A stretch of 64,000 nt of DNA. It comes from an uncultured Planctomycetota bacterium. GTDB taxonomy: Bacteria > Planctomycetota > Phycisphaerae > UBA1845 > Fen-1342. Location of the stretch: assembly GCA_900696525.1 (NCBI GenBank), contig CAADGL010000021.1:248001-312000 (forward strand), read 5' to 3'. The notes beneath the pieces were generated by a model. It was not told the origin of the DNA. It ran no database searches and was given only the letters and a program-made list of their open reading frames with translations. Position numbers and translations under genes: made by a program. The number at the start of each line of letters is the position of its first letter. Position 1 is the stretch's first letter. Below, in pieces: positions 12,981 to 20,317 of the stretch.

Positions 12981-14549
12981 ATGAGCGACCAGAGAGCCGA
13001 CCGCTTCGCAAAGCTCGAAAAGCTCCGCCAACTGGGCATCGACCCCTACGGCGGGCGCTTCCCTGGTGTGAGCACCAACCAGACAATCCGAACCGCCGCC
13101 GAAACGCTCGACATCTCCGCCGGCCAGATTCTCGGACCCGTCGCCGCTCCCGGCGAGCCTTCCGCCGTCGTCGATGGCCGCGTGGCGCACCGGGCGGCGG
13201 GACGCGTCGTGCTGCATCGCGACATCGGAAGCCTGATCTTCATCACGGTCCGCGATCAGACCGGCGACCTGCAATGGGGCGTCAGCCGCAAGATGGTTGA
13301 GTCCGCGCTGGCCGTATCCGCCGGCGACGCCGGCGAGGCACGGCTGCACGCGGGCGAGGCGGCGTGGAAGCTGGCGAAGCTGCTCGACCTCGGCGACCTT
13401 GTCGGCTGCGAGGGCCGTCTCGGCCGCACAAAGACCGGCGAGCTGACGCTGTGGGCCACGCACCTGACCCTGCTCAGCAAGTGCCTGCGCCCGCCGCCGG
13501 AGAAGTTCCACGGGCTACAGGACGTCGAGGCGCGCTATCGGCGGCGATACGTGGACCTGCTGTCGAACGTCGAATCGCGCGAGGTGTTCCTGAAGCGGGC
13601 GGCGATCATCAACTACGCCCGCAAGGTGCTGCACGAGCGCGGGTTCGTCGAGGTCGATACGCCGGTGTTGCAGCCGATCTACGGGGGCGCGGCGGCGCGG
13701 CCGTTCACGACGCACCACAACGCGCTGGACATGAAGCTGTACCTGCGGATCAGCCCGGAGTTGTATCTGAAGCGCTGCCTGGTGGGCGGGCTGGAGCGCG
13801 TCTTCGAGTTCGCGCGCTGCTTCCGCAACGAGGGCATCAGCCCGCGGCACAACCCGGAGTTCACGATGCTGGAGCTGTACCAGGCGTACGGCGACTACCA
13901 CGACATGATGGAGATCACCGAGGCGATCATCGCGGGCGCGGCGCGCGACGTGATCGGCTCGTACCGCATCCGGTTCGGCGAGCGCGAGATCGACTACACG
14001 CCGCCCTGGCCGCGGCGGCGATACGGAGACTTGTTCGCCGAGCACGCGGGCATAGCCATGGCGGACACGGCGGCGATTCGCGCCCGGGCCCGCGAGCTGT
14101 ACACCCGCAAGCAGATCAGCGTGGACGAGGCGAAGGCGGACGACGCGGTGGTGATCAGTGCGCTGTTCGAGCACTACGTCGAGCCGCACCTGGTGAACCC
14201 GATGTTCGTGGTCGACTACCCCGCGCCGCTGTGCCCGCTGACGAAGCGTCACCCGTCGGAGCCGGGGCTGGCGCTGCGCTTCGAGGCGTACGTGAACGGG
14301 ATGGAAATGGGCAACGCCTACAGCGAGCTGAACGACCCCGTCGTGCAGCAGGAGACGCTCACCGCCCAGCTCCGCGGCGAGGGTGACGAGACGATGGCGG
14401 TGATGGACGAGGACTTCGTTGAGGCGCTGGAGTACGCCATGCCGCCGGCGGGTGGGCTGGGGATCGGCATCGACCGGCTGTGCATGCTGCTGACGGGCAG
14501 CGAAAGCATCCGCGACGTGCTGCTGTTCCCGCTCCAGCGGCCGCGGTAG
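12981..14549 (+). CDS. lysS: Lysyl-tRNA synthetase, class II
   Basis: Charges tRNA-Lys with lysine. The 522-residue protein has the N-terminal OB-fold anticodon-binding domain (VDGRVAHRAAGRVVLHRD, GDLQWGVSR) and the class II catalytic core. Motif 2 is FEFARCFRNEGISPRHNPEF and motif 3 is GLGIGIDRLCMLLTG. The ATG at 12981 gives a usual-length N-terminus beginning MSDQRADRFAKLEKLRQLGIDPYGG. An upstream ATG at 12924 is in frame but would overlap the divergent promoter region. The OB domain carries an alanine-rich insertion (roughly residues 108-130) that is longer than in typical LysRS. The gene appears to be single. Confidence 0.96.
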   Translation: MSDQRADRFAKLEKLRQLGIDPYGGRFPGVSTNQTIRTAAETLDISAGQILGPVAAPGEPSAVVDGRVAHRAAGRVVLHRDIGSLIFITVRDQTGDLQWGVSRKMVESALAVSAGDAGEARLHAGEAAWKLAKLLDLGDLVGCEGRLGRTKTGELTLWATHLTLLSKCLRPPPEKFHGLQDVEARYRRRYVDLLSNVESREVFLKRAAIINYARKVLHERGFVEVDTPVLQPIYGGAAARPFTTHHNALDMKLYLRISPELYLKRCLVGGLERVFEFARCFRNEGISPRHNPEFTMLELYQAYGDYHDMMEITEAIIAGAARDVIGSYRIRFGEREIDYTPPWPRRRYGDLFAEHAGIAMADTAAIRARARELYTRKQISVDEAKADDAVVISALFEHYVEPHLVNPMFVVDYPAPLCPLTKRHPSEPGLALRFEAYVNGMEMGNAYSELNDPVVQQETLTAQLRGEGDETMAVMDEDFVEALEYAMPPAGGLGIGIDRLCMLLTGSESIRDVLLFPLQRPR

Positions 14550-14582
14550 CCGTTCGCATGAGAAGTGCCAAACCCGCTTTGT

Positions 14583-14727
14583 TGATCTGAGCCGCGCACG
14601 TTAGAGCCGCGTTTCCCAGCCCGTCCGCAGGCGCCCCGTCGCAGCCGGGCTATCCCCAGCCCGGCCGCAAGCGCCGCGTCAGCGCCCTGTCCCCAGCCCG
14701 GCCCCATGGCGGACACATGAGGCTATT
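14583..14727 (-). repeat. Degenerate hairpin-repeat cluster
   Basis: Read on the minus strand, the motif CGGCCGGGCTGGGGACAG recurs about three times in this gap with mutations. One copy (14644-14651 with 14658-14665) keeps a perfect 8-bp hairpin. The outermost copy, including the flanking AGCCTCAT.TGTCCG, recurs at 63076-63122. The cluster fills the space between lysS and the DinB gene, and a further half-copy lies in the DinB 3' coding end (14757-14776). Confidence 0.6.
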
Positions 14728-15877
14728 CCAGAACCTGATCGCGGCCGCGCCCAGTTCCGGGCTGGAGACAGCCCGGCTCTGCCCTCCCGCCCGCCTCCCG
14801 CAGCCACGTCACCAGATCCAGCCCCGGCGTCCGCCCGCCCAGGTGCCGCAGCATGTTCAGCGCCTGCGCCCGGTGATGCGTCCCGTGGCCACACAGTTGC
14901 AGCAGGCTTTCGCCCATGCGCACCGCCAGTGTCCGGCCCGGCGTCGTGGCCGCGTTCACCGGGCGCTGCAACTCGGCGTCGCTCGCGCGCTCCAGCCGCG
15001 CGTTGCGGGCTGCCGCCGCCTCGCGCCAAAGCCGCCCGACCGCCGCCATGGGCGTCTGGGCCGGCAGGGCCTGCCACGGCTGCGGCATGATGCCGTGGTC
15101 GGCGGATCGCCAGTTGGCTTCCCACCACTGCTCCGCGTCGATGAGGTGCAACAGCGTCTTGCGCAGGCTGCCCAGCCCCATCTCGAACGGCCGGTCGAGC
15201 GCCTCGTCACCCAGCGCCTCCGCCGCGCCCAACACCTGCTGCTGGGCCCAGTCGGTGTAGCGAAAGTACGTCCGCAGATCCGCGATCGAATAGGGAGGGG
15301 GCGCGACCGGATCGTGCACGCCTCCGAGGCCGCGCTCGCGCAACCACGCCCGCTGCTCCGCCGTCTGCTCGCACGTGGGCCGCTCGAGCCGCATGAAGAC
15401 GTAGTCGAGCCGCGGCGGCTGCGCGCCGACGCGCCGCAGCATGTTGGCCGCCTGCGCCCGGTGATGAACCCCGTGGTTGCACACGTGCAGCGCCAGCAGA
15501 CCCAGCGGCTGCGTGAACGTCTCGCCGCGGAAGTTGGTATACGTGATCGGCCGGTCGAGCTCCGCCGCCGACGCGTGCGCGGCTAGGAACGCGTCGCGCT
15601 CAGCGGCGGTGCGCTGGAACCACTCCTGAAGGACCGGCAGCTCGACCGCCTTGTTGTCGAGCTGCGCGGCGTGTCGTTCGCGGGGGATGGCCTGCCAGCG
15701 GTCGAGCCAGACGCGCTCCGCGCCCCAGAGGTGATGCAGCGTGGCCCGCAAGGTGCCGGGCCCCATGTCGAACGGGCGATCGAGCGGCCCGGCCGCCAGG
15801 CCGGCGGCGACGTGGAGAACCCGGTCGCGGGCCCAATCGTTGTAGGCGAACAGCTCTCGGAGCGTCGGCGGCTGCAT
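14723..15877 (-). CDS. Tandem DinB-domain protein
   Basis: A 384-residue protein made of two DinB-like four-helix-bundle domains in a row (about residues 1-165 and 190-360). Each has a metal-ligand pattern, an early HHLWGAE or LHLIDAE and a late HNHGVHHRAQAANML or HGTHHRAQALNML, consistent with a Zn/Fe/Ni site. DinB-family members include thiol S-transferases and DNA-damage-inducible proteins, so the chemistry is open. The ATG at 15877 is preceded by AGGAAGG at good distance. The C-terminal tail (GCLQPGTGRG...) is encoded by part of a dispersed hairpin repeat, suggesting the stop was displaced by a repeat insertion. An attenuator-like hairpin lies upstream in the leader. Confidence 0.82.
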   Translation of the reverse strand: MQPPTLRELFAYNDWARDRVLHVAAGLAAGPLDRPFDMGPGTLRATLHHLWGAERVWLDRWQAIPRERHAAQLDNKAVELPVLQEWFQRTAAERDAFLAAHASAAELDRPITYTNFRGETFTQPLGLLALHVCNHGVHHRAQAANMLRRVGAQPPRLDYVFMRLERPTCEQTAEQRAWLRERGLGGVHDPVAPPPYSIADLRTYFRYTDWAQQQVLGAAEALGDEALDRPFEMGLGSLRKTLLHLIDAEQWWEANWRSADHGIMPQPWQALPAQTPMAAVGRLWREAAAARNARLERASDAELQRPVNAATTPGRTLAVRMGESLLQLCGHGTHHRAQALNMLRHLGGRTPGLDLVTWLREAGGRAEPGCLQPGTGRGRDQVLE

Positions 15878-15979
15878 GTGTGCCCCTTCCTGTCGGCCGG
15901 CGTGCGGCGTTGCGCGCCCGGCGCATTAGAAGTGATCGCGCGGGTTCCGCAAAGGGCGCCTCTCGCGACGCGCGCAGCG

Positions 15980-16032
15980 CAAAAAAAAAAAGATGGAAGG
16001 TTCCGCCGTGGCGCACTTGGCAACCTTCCATC
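15980..16032 (-). terminator. Strong intrinsic terminator upstream of the DinB gene
   Basis: On the minus strand, a perfect 11-bp stem (16022-16032 with 15992-16002, 19-base loop) is followed by an uninterrupted run of eleven T. It lies about 100 bases before the DinB ATG on the same strand. A TTATAC box near 16100 could start a short leader of about 110 bases. The element is therefore either an attenuator for the DinB gene or the end of a small RNA encoded at 15980-16100. The rest of 15878-16315 holds no gene. Confidence 0.75.
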
Positions 16033-16315
16033 GGGACGGGGCCATAACGGCCCGCGTGTGGCCGCGCGAACCTCGTCCGCGCGGCTCGTGTCCGTACATG
16101 TATAACGCGCCGCGGCGGAGTTTGAAGTCCCTCCGCGACAAGTTTCCAGAAATTTCTTCATCGGCCTGGGGAGCTATCTACGGCGGCGCGCGCGACCATC
16201 GGCGGGCACTGGCACGTGGCGCGACAGCCTGTACACTCATCGACGGCGCCGCGCGACGTGACGCGCGGGCCGCCGGTGACCCGGGCGGCGATCGCCCAAC
16301 GGAAGGAGAAACACC

Positions 16316-16678
16316 ATGCGTAAGCGAACGGCCGTCGGCCTGCTGGTTGTGTGCGCGGGCCTGCTGGGCTGCGCCTCGAAGTTCACCCGGGCCCACTACG
16401 ACATGATCAAGGAAGGCGTCGATGATCGCTTCCACGTGCGGCAGGTGATCGGCGACCCGAACGAGACCATCGGCGACCGGGAGTGGTATTACCAGCACGA
16501 CGACGGCTACGCAGCGCGGATTCACTTCGACGAGAACGGCCGCGTGATCGGCAAGGAGTGGATGGACGCGCGCACCGGCGAATGGTCGGGCCACAATCCG
16601 CACGGCAACGCGCCGCCCGGAGGCGAGGTTCGCGAACAACGCACGCGCACACGACAGGTGGACGTGTACGGCCGCTGA
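16316..16678 (+). CDS. Small lipoprotein, BamE/SmpA-like
   Basis: A 120-residue exported lipoprotein. The N-terminus MRKRTAVGLLVVCAGLLGC ends in a clear lipobox with Cys19 as the lipidation site. The mature part (YDMIKEGVDDRFHVRQVIGDP...WYYQHDDGYAARIHFDENGRVIGKEWMD) has the short alpha-beta-beta pattern of SmpA/OmlA-type domains, which in BamE support outer-membrane protein assembly. An AAGGAG lies nine bases before the ATG. A direct role in the Bam complex is not shown, and many single-domain lipoproteins share this fold. The gene stands alone, followed by tandem repeats. Confidence 0.75.
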   Translation: MRKRTAVGLLVVCAGLLGCASKFTRAHYDMIKEGVDDRFHVRQVIGDPNETIGDREWYYQHDDGYAARIHFDENGRVIGKEWMDARTGEWSGHNPHGNAPPGGEVREQRTRTRQVDVYGR

Positions 16679-16720
16679 CCGTGGCGGTGCGTCCGGTCGC
16701 GCCACTCGCTGCCGCTCGCC

Positions 16721-16866
16721 GCATGCCGGCGCGTTTACCACGGCATGCCGGCGCGTTTACCACGGCATGCCGGCGCGTTTACCACGGCATGCCGGCGCGT
16801 TTATCGCGGCTTGACGGCGCGTTTATCGCAGCTTGACGGCGTTTATCGCGGCTTGACGGCGCTTTT
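16721..16866 (+). repeat. 22-bp tandem repeat, about 6.6 copies
   Basis: Three identical copies of a 22-bp unit containing GCCGGCGCGTTTACC (starts 16721, 16743, 16765) are followed by increasingly diverged copies starting at 16787, 16809, 16831 and 16851. There are no spacers of CRISPR type. It is noncoding, just after the lipoprotein gene. The remaining stretch to 17048 shows no gene. Confidence 0.85.
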
Positions 16867-17048
16867 CGTCACTGCCTGATAACGCGTTCGTCGACGGGTT
16901 CGATGGCGCGTTCGTCAGGCGACACATGCTGATGAATCACCGACCGACCTGCTTGCCGCGTGAGCCGGCATGCGGGCGGGCAGCCGACTTTCCCGCCGGA
17001 CCGCTGCAAGGGCTAACCCTGACGCGGGCCAGGCGCGGTTGACGCCCC

Positions 17049-17423
17049 ATGTCTCAAAGCCACCGGCGGGGACTCGAACCCGCAACCTGCGGTTTACAAA
17101 ACCGAGAGCATCGCACGGAAGGCACGCAATCGCAAGAGCTTACAAGCGCTCTGACGAACGCTTGTACCAACGCTTGTACCGACGGGGCGGAAATCGAGCA
17201 TGGCGGACCGACTGAGGCGACGCCGGCAACCGCGGTCAGCGCGGCGAGTGCGCGCGACGCCGACGGTGCGGGCGAACACTTCGGTGCTGGCGAACACTTC
17301 GGTGCGGGCGAACACTTCACCGAAGCCGTCGCCTTGCTCGCCCGCTTGCCGCTCACCGACATCGAACGGGCCGATGCGGTGCGCCGGCTGCTCGCCGATC
17401 AAACCGCGAAGGGGAATCCATGA
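17049..17423 (+). CDS. Left-end ORF, continuation of the integrase frame in the excised circle
   Basis: A 124-codon frame that begins in host DNA, crosses the tRNA relic and ends inside the element. The part after the core (from 17106, 105 codons) contains three GAGEHF repeats and ends in ALLARLPLTDIERADAVRRLL, which looks like genuine protein sequence. No start codon or ribosome site lies within the element portion. The frame across the core is identical to that of the integrase at the right end, so after excision it would extend the integrase. In the integrated state it may be untranslated or use the chance ATG at 17049. Its 3' end overlaps an ATGATG at 17420. Confidence 0.45.
   Translation: MSQSHRRGLEPATCGLQNREHRTEGTQSQELTSALTNACTNACTDGAEIEHGGPTEATPATAVSAASARDADGAGEHFGAGEHFGAGEHFTEAVALLARLPLTDIERADAVRRLLADQTAKGNP
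17053..17104 (+). repeat. Left attachment site, displaced tRNA-Thr 3' relic
   Basis: Matches the 3' half of the tRNA-Thr at 26338-26410 in antisense. The last 21 bases (17084-17104) are identical to 26363-26383. The T arm carries a one-base insertion and a substitution relative to the functional copy, consistent with decay after displacement. Confidence 0.9.
17157..17180 (+). repeat. Left arm-type repeats, possible integrase sites
   Basis: Two tandem copies of AACGCTTGTACC (17157-17168 and 17169-17180) lie about 53 bases inside the left core. The same 12-bp-period pair occurs at the right end. The arrangement fits arm-type integrase binding sites. Confidence 0.55.
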
Positions 17424-17555
17424 TGCACGCACAGAACCGCCGCGCCGTGGCGAGAACGCGCGTCGGGCTGGCCCCGGGTACCCGAAGGCAGGCTGAACGC
17501 GCCAGCGGGCCGCGGAACGCGAAACACGGGCAACTGTGCCAACGTGTGACACGGC

Positions 17556-17882
17556 TTGACGTACTGCCCTGGCGGGGATCGCTGCGAGACCTGCCCGCCG
17601 CCGATGTTCCTCGAAGAGCCGCTCCGGTCGCGCGTGGCTGTCAGAATCCAGCAGACATGCCGCGGGACATGCTCGGCTCATCCCGTGTCTCTCGTTGACG
17701 ATGAACGCGTGGCCGCCTTTGCCGCCGCCGTAATTAGGTGCAGACTGGCGTTCAAGCTCATCGACGGCGCGCGCCGTCTTCCGATTGCTTGTCGAGCGGT
17801 TTTGGGCGTGTTTCGCCCAACTCGCGGCGGGATGGGAGCGCGAGCGCGCGCCGTCGCGTCGAGGGGCCCCGCGCGCATTTAA
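17556..17882 (+). CDS. Cysteine-rich hypothetical protein of the element
   Basis: A 108-codon frame with a TTG start. The N-terminal half has paired cysteines (YCPGGDRCETCP, then CRGTCSAHP) suggestive of a small metal-binding module. A helical region VAAFAAAVIRCRLAFKLIDG follows. The last 35 residues are low-complexity. No ribosome site or ATG is visible, and an overlapping frame from 17420 (ATGATG overlapping the preceding stop) competes, so there may be a frameshift joining the two. I do not recognise a family. It sits between the left end and the first excisionase-like gene. Confidence 0.35.
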   Translation: MTYCPGGDRCETCPPPMFLEEPLRSRVAVRIQQTCRGTCSAHPVSLVDDERVAAFAAAVIRCRLAFKLIDGARRLPIACRAVLGVFRPTRGGMGARARAVASRGPARI

Positions 17883-17973
17883 CGGTTCGATCGGCCCCCC
17901 GCCCGCGCGCCGGCGCGGGAGTACCTGCTACCCCTTGTCTCTCTGTTCACGAATCTATGGTCTTCCCTGTCGC

Positions 17974-18117
17974 GACCTCGGCATCCTGCTTGGGCTCTGG
18001 GCTACTGCGAAGACGACCCGGGTTTCTATCCGCCGGCCGACCTCGACGGCGACGGCTGCGTCGCCCAAGGCGGACCTTGGGGCGCTCCTGTCGCGGTTCG
18101 GCACCGGCTACCCATAG
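17974..18117 (+). pseudogene. Dockerin-like C-terminal relic with frameshifts
   Basis: Read with two single-base corrections, the stretch gives DLGILLGLWGYCEDDPG followed by ADLDGDGCVAQADLGALL, the same repeat that ends the proteases and secreted proteins elsewhere in this window. One base appears missing near 18003 and one extra near 18070. No signal peptide or catalytic domain precedes it. It is therefore a broken tail of a secreted protein stranded in the element's left part. Confidence 0.6.
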
Positions 18118-18510
18118 CTGGCAAACGTACTATGGCCTAGCTACTCACAGGTTATTGGACTCTTGGTGCTGTGCATGCCACAAAAAACGCGCCTGTCCCG
18201 CTCGCGCGGTGGGGCCGCGCACGCGCGAATGATCGCCCCCCTTATGGTGCCTGATTCCGCCCGGTCGGTTTCTTTTCCCGATCCATCCCCGGTTCAGTGA
18301 CAGATCGCTGAGAAAGACTCGACGAATCGGCATCGTCCGTCCAGAGCGCTCGCCCCATCGCCACACCTTGGCCGTTTCCTGCCCCGATGCGGCACGATCG
18401 GCGGATGCCTGGTACAATAGCTAGCGCAGCACGGCGCACGGATGCGCGTCACACCGTACGTGATCGCATTCCTGCACGGTCAGTGAATTCTCTCCGCACG
18501 GAGGCGCACG
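18118..18510. other. Intergenic region with a possible promoter
   Basis: No gene is supported. TACAAT at 18413-18418 lies about 92 bases before the excisionase-like gene and may be its -10. Minus-strand frames here are not convincing. Confidence 0.35.
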
Positions 18511-18744
18511 ATGCATGAATTCATGACAGCCACGCAGGTCGCCGGCCGGCTCGGCATCTCACCACGCCATGTCTGGAAGTTGCTGGCATCGCGCCGCCTG
18601 CCCGAGCCGATACGGATGGGCCGCGTGACGCGCTGGCTGGCGGGCGACATCGACCTGTACATCGACTGCCGCGGCAACATGCCCCTTTTCGAGCGAGAAC
18701 GGCCGAAAGTGCCCATGCGGGTTGTGAGGGGGTACGAATCATGA
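18511..18744 (+). CDS. AlpA/excisionase-type DNA-binding protein
   Basis: A 77-residue protein with a winged helix-turn-helix of the MerR/AlpA/excisionase type: TATQVAGRLGISPRHVWKLLASRRLPEPIRMGRVTRWLAGDIDLYI. Such proteins bend DNA during excision or activate integrase genes. A GGAGG lies eight bases before the ATG. The stop overlaps the next gene by four bases (ATGA), so the pair is translationally coupled. Whether it is the excisionase or a transcriptional regulator cannot be decided, because a second protein of the same type is encoded at 20060. Confidence 0.75.
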   Translation: MHEFMTATQVAGRLGISPRHVWKLLASRRLPEPIRMGRVTRWLAGDIDLYIDCRGNMPLFERERPKVPMRVVRGYES

Positions 18745-19862
18745 TGCGGGAGACCCGGCGGCGAATGAACTGGTATCACCCCTGCTTTGGCCTCCCTGAT
18801 GACCTGATTGCGAATCCGAGAGAAGAGCCCTGGGTCCGGCGGCTCGCTGACGAAATTGGGCATTTCCTCGGGTACCCGGGTGTTCGGCCATATTGGGCGG
18901 AACGTATCCGTGAATATTCCCGGCAAGCACCGCATCGCAAAGATGACGACGTAGGCGGCCCGTGGCGGCCGCGCTGGCTGACGCTCGATGAGTGCTTCGC
19001 GTACCTCGGGGCCCTCAACGATGAGCTCGGACGGTACCCGCCGCCAATCGACCCGTACGAATCGGACGTAGGCGGCCCGCGGCGGCCGCGCTGGCTGACG
19101 CTCGATGAGTACTTCGCGTACCTCGGGGCCCTCACCGATGAGCTCGGACGGTACGCGCCGCCAATCGACCCGTACGAATCGCAAGCAATCGACCCGCACG
19201 AATCGCAAGCAATCGACCCGCACGAATCGCAAGCAATCGACCCGCACGAATCGCAAGCAATCGACCCACACGAATCGCAAGCAATCGACCCCACGAATCG
19301 CGTGAACCCCGATCCGGGACGCGATTTTGCGATGGGACTCCCCTACAAAGGCCTTCGTTGGGCGGTTCTAAAGAGGTTGCAGGCCGCCCACGAGCTATTC
19401 TTCAAGGACGCGCTGGACCGCGTTCGGGCCAGTATTGAACAAAACGTGTCGGGGTACAGCCGCAACCGGCCGAAGGGTGACGGTGCGAATAGTACCGGCG
19501 AGCCGAAAGGCGAATCGGCAGGTATGCCGGATCGTGTTCGTAAGGTTGGCGAGCAGTACACACGTACGCGCGACGTGCTGAACCCTGGCAATCCAAACCC
19601 GACTGACCGCGAGGTGTACGACGCGCTGGCCAGGGCTTGTGCTCAATCGGGCGAAGCCAACGAACTTCCGGGATTCGATACGTGGCAGCGCTACCTCAGG
19701 GAATGGCGCAGGGCGAACGGGGAACAGAAGAACACCCGGCGAGCGGGTCGCGGACGCGCGTCCGGCAGTTTGGCTCCCCGCGAATCCATCGAACCCGAGC
19801 ACCTACCCACTTCAATTCGTCCACGTTCGGCTGGGCGGCGCGGATGCGGGGCGGACGATTAG
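18741..19862 (+). CDS. Element protein with two nested internal repeats, unknown function
   Basis: A 373-residue protein not recognised from any family. The N-terminal 69 residues are unique. Two 39-residue repeats follow (117 bp each, DVGGP.RPRWLTLDE.FAYLGAL), then about five copies of the octapeptide QAIDPHES encoded by a 24-bp repeat. The C-terminal 185 residues look like a folded basic domain (GLRWAVLKRLQAAHELFFKDAL, PTDREVYDALARACAQSG, FDTWQRYLREWRRANGEQ), perhaps DNA-binding. The last octapeptide copy has lost a base, which sets the reading frame used downstream. It starts in an ATGA overlap with the preceding regulator gene. Confidence 0.6.
   Translation: MMRETRRRMNWYHPCFGLPDDLIANPREEPWVRRLADEIGHFLGYPGVRPYWAERIREYSRQAPHRKDDDVGGPWRPRWLTLDECFAYLGALNDELGRYPPPIDPYESDVGGPRRPRWLTLDEYFAYLGALTDELGRYAPPIDPYESQAIDPHESQAIDPHESQAIDPHESQAIDPHESQAIDPTNRVNPDPGRDFAMGLPYKGLRWAVLKRLQAAHELFFKDALDRVRASIEQNVSGYSRNRPKGDGANSTGEPKGESAGMPDRVRKVGEQYTRTRDVLNPGNPNPTDREVYDALARACAQSGEANELPGFDTWQRYLREWRRANGEQKNTRRAGRGRASGSLAPRESIEPEHLPTSIRPRSAGRRGCGADD
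18948..19181 (+). repeat. 117-bp tandem duplication
   Basis: Two near-identical 117-bp copies (18948-19064 and 19065-19181), in frame within the gene at 18741. Differences are few, so the duplication looks recent. Confidence 0.9.
19182..19300 (+). repeat. 24-bp tandem repeat, five copies
   Basis: Copies start at 19182, 19206, 19230, 19254 and 19278 and encode QAIDPHES. The last copy is 23 bp and shifts the frame. The array length is probably variable between strains. Confidence 0.9.
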
Positions 19863-19896
19863 CGGAAGTCCGCTCTATTCAATGACTGCCGATTAG

Positions 19897-19925
19897 TGCC
19901 CTTGGCTGTTCGCCAAGGGCATTTC
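19897..19925 (+). terminator. Rho-independent terminator
   Basis: A perfect 10-bp stem (19897-19906 with 19912-19921) with a 5-base loop is followed by TTTCTGCTTT. It lies 35 bases after the repeat-protein gene and separates the left regulatory unit from the replication unit that starts at 20060. Confidence 0.7.
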
Positions 19926-20059
19926 TGCTTTGCACCGCAGCGGACGAAACCGGAAATCCGCCCCATCCGCCCCGTCCGGTTCGCGTTAATGGCCGGACAT
20001 GCGAAGGCAGCGGTCGAACCCGCTCGCATCCCGGCGACACGCGAAACGGAGTGTTGACA

Positions 20060-20317
20060 ATGGACGCTACAAGCGCGAATGCCGCTGGCGGAAACGCCGG
20101 CGGATCGGCCGCTTCCGCAGAACTGCTGTCAGTGCGGGACGTGGCCGCGTTGCTGGGCCGGTGCTCGACGCGGCACCTGTACCGCCTGGTCGATGCTGGC
20201 CGGATGCCGCGACCGATCAAGCTCGGCGGGCTCGTGCGCTGGCGCCGGGCTGAGCTGCGGGATTGGATCGCAGCCGGCTGCCCGCCGGTGCGCACCGCGA
20301 AGGGCGCGGCGCGATGA
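20060..20317 (+). CDS. Second AlpA/excisionase-type DNA-binding protein
   Basis: An 85-residue protein with the helix-turn-helix LSVRDVAALLGRCSTRHLYRLVDAGRMPRPIKLGGLVRWRRAELRDWI, typical of the AlpA/Xis-like helix_turn_helix_17 group. It heads an uninterrupted run of overlapping genes through 23980. The ATG at 20060 is preferred over the GTG at 20051. It is either the excisionase or the activator of the replication operon. Confidence 0.75.
   Translation: MDATSANAAGGNAGGSAASAELLSVRDVAALLGRCSTRHLYRLVDAGRMPRPIKLGGLVRWRRAELRDWIAAGCPPVRTAKGAAR

Noticed and set aside
16721..16866. CRISPR array
   Set aside because: Units are directly adjacent with no variable spacers, there is no dyad symmetry of CRISPR type, and no cas genes are in the window. 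The same applies to the arrays at 19182, 23983 and 62856.
17420..17698. 93-codon frame with an ATG overlapping the left-end stop
   Set aside because: Arg/Ala-rich with no fold pattern, and it overlaps the more protein-like cysteine-rich frame at 17556. It could be part of a frameshifted gene, but this cannot be supported.
18480..19280. Long minus-strand frame with repeated RFVRVDCL units
   Set aside because: It is the antisense of the in-frame 24-bp and 117-bp repeats of the gene at 18741. Repeats with a period divisible by three keep all frames open. It has no ribosome site.
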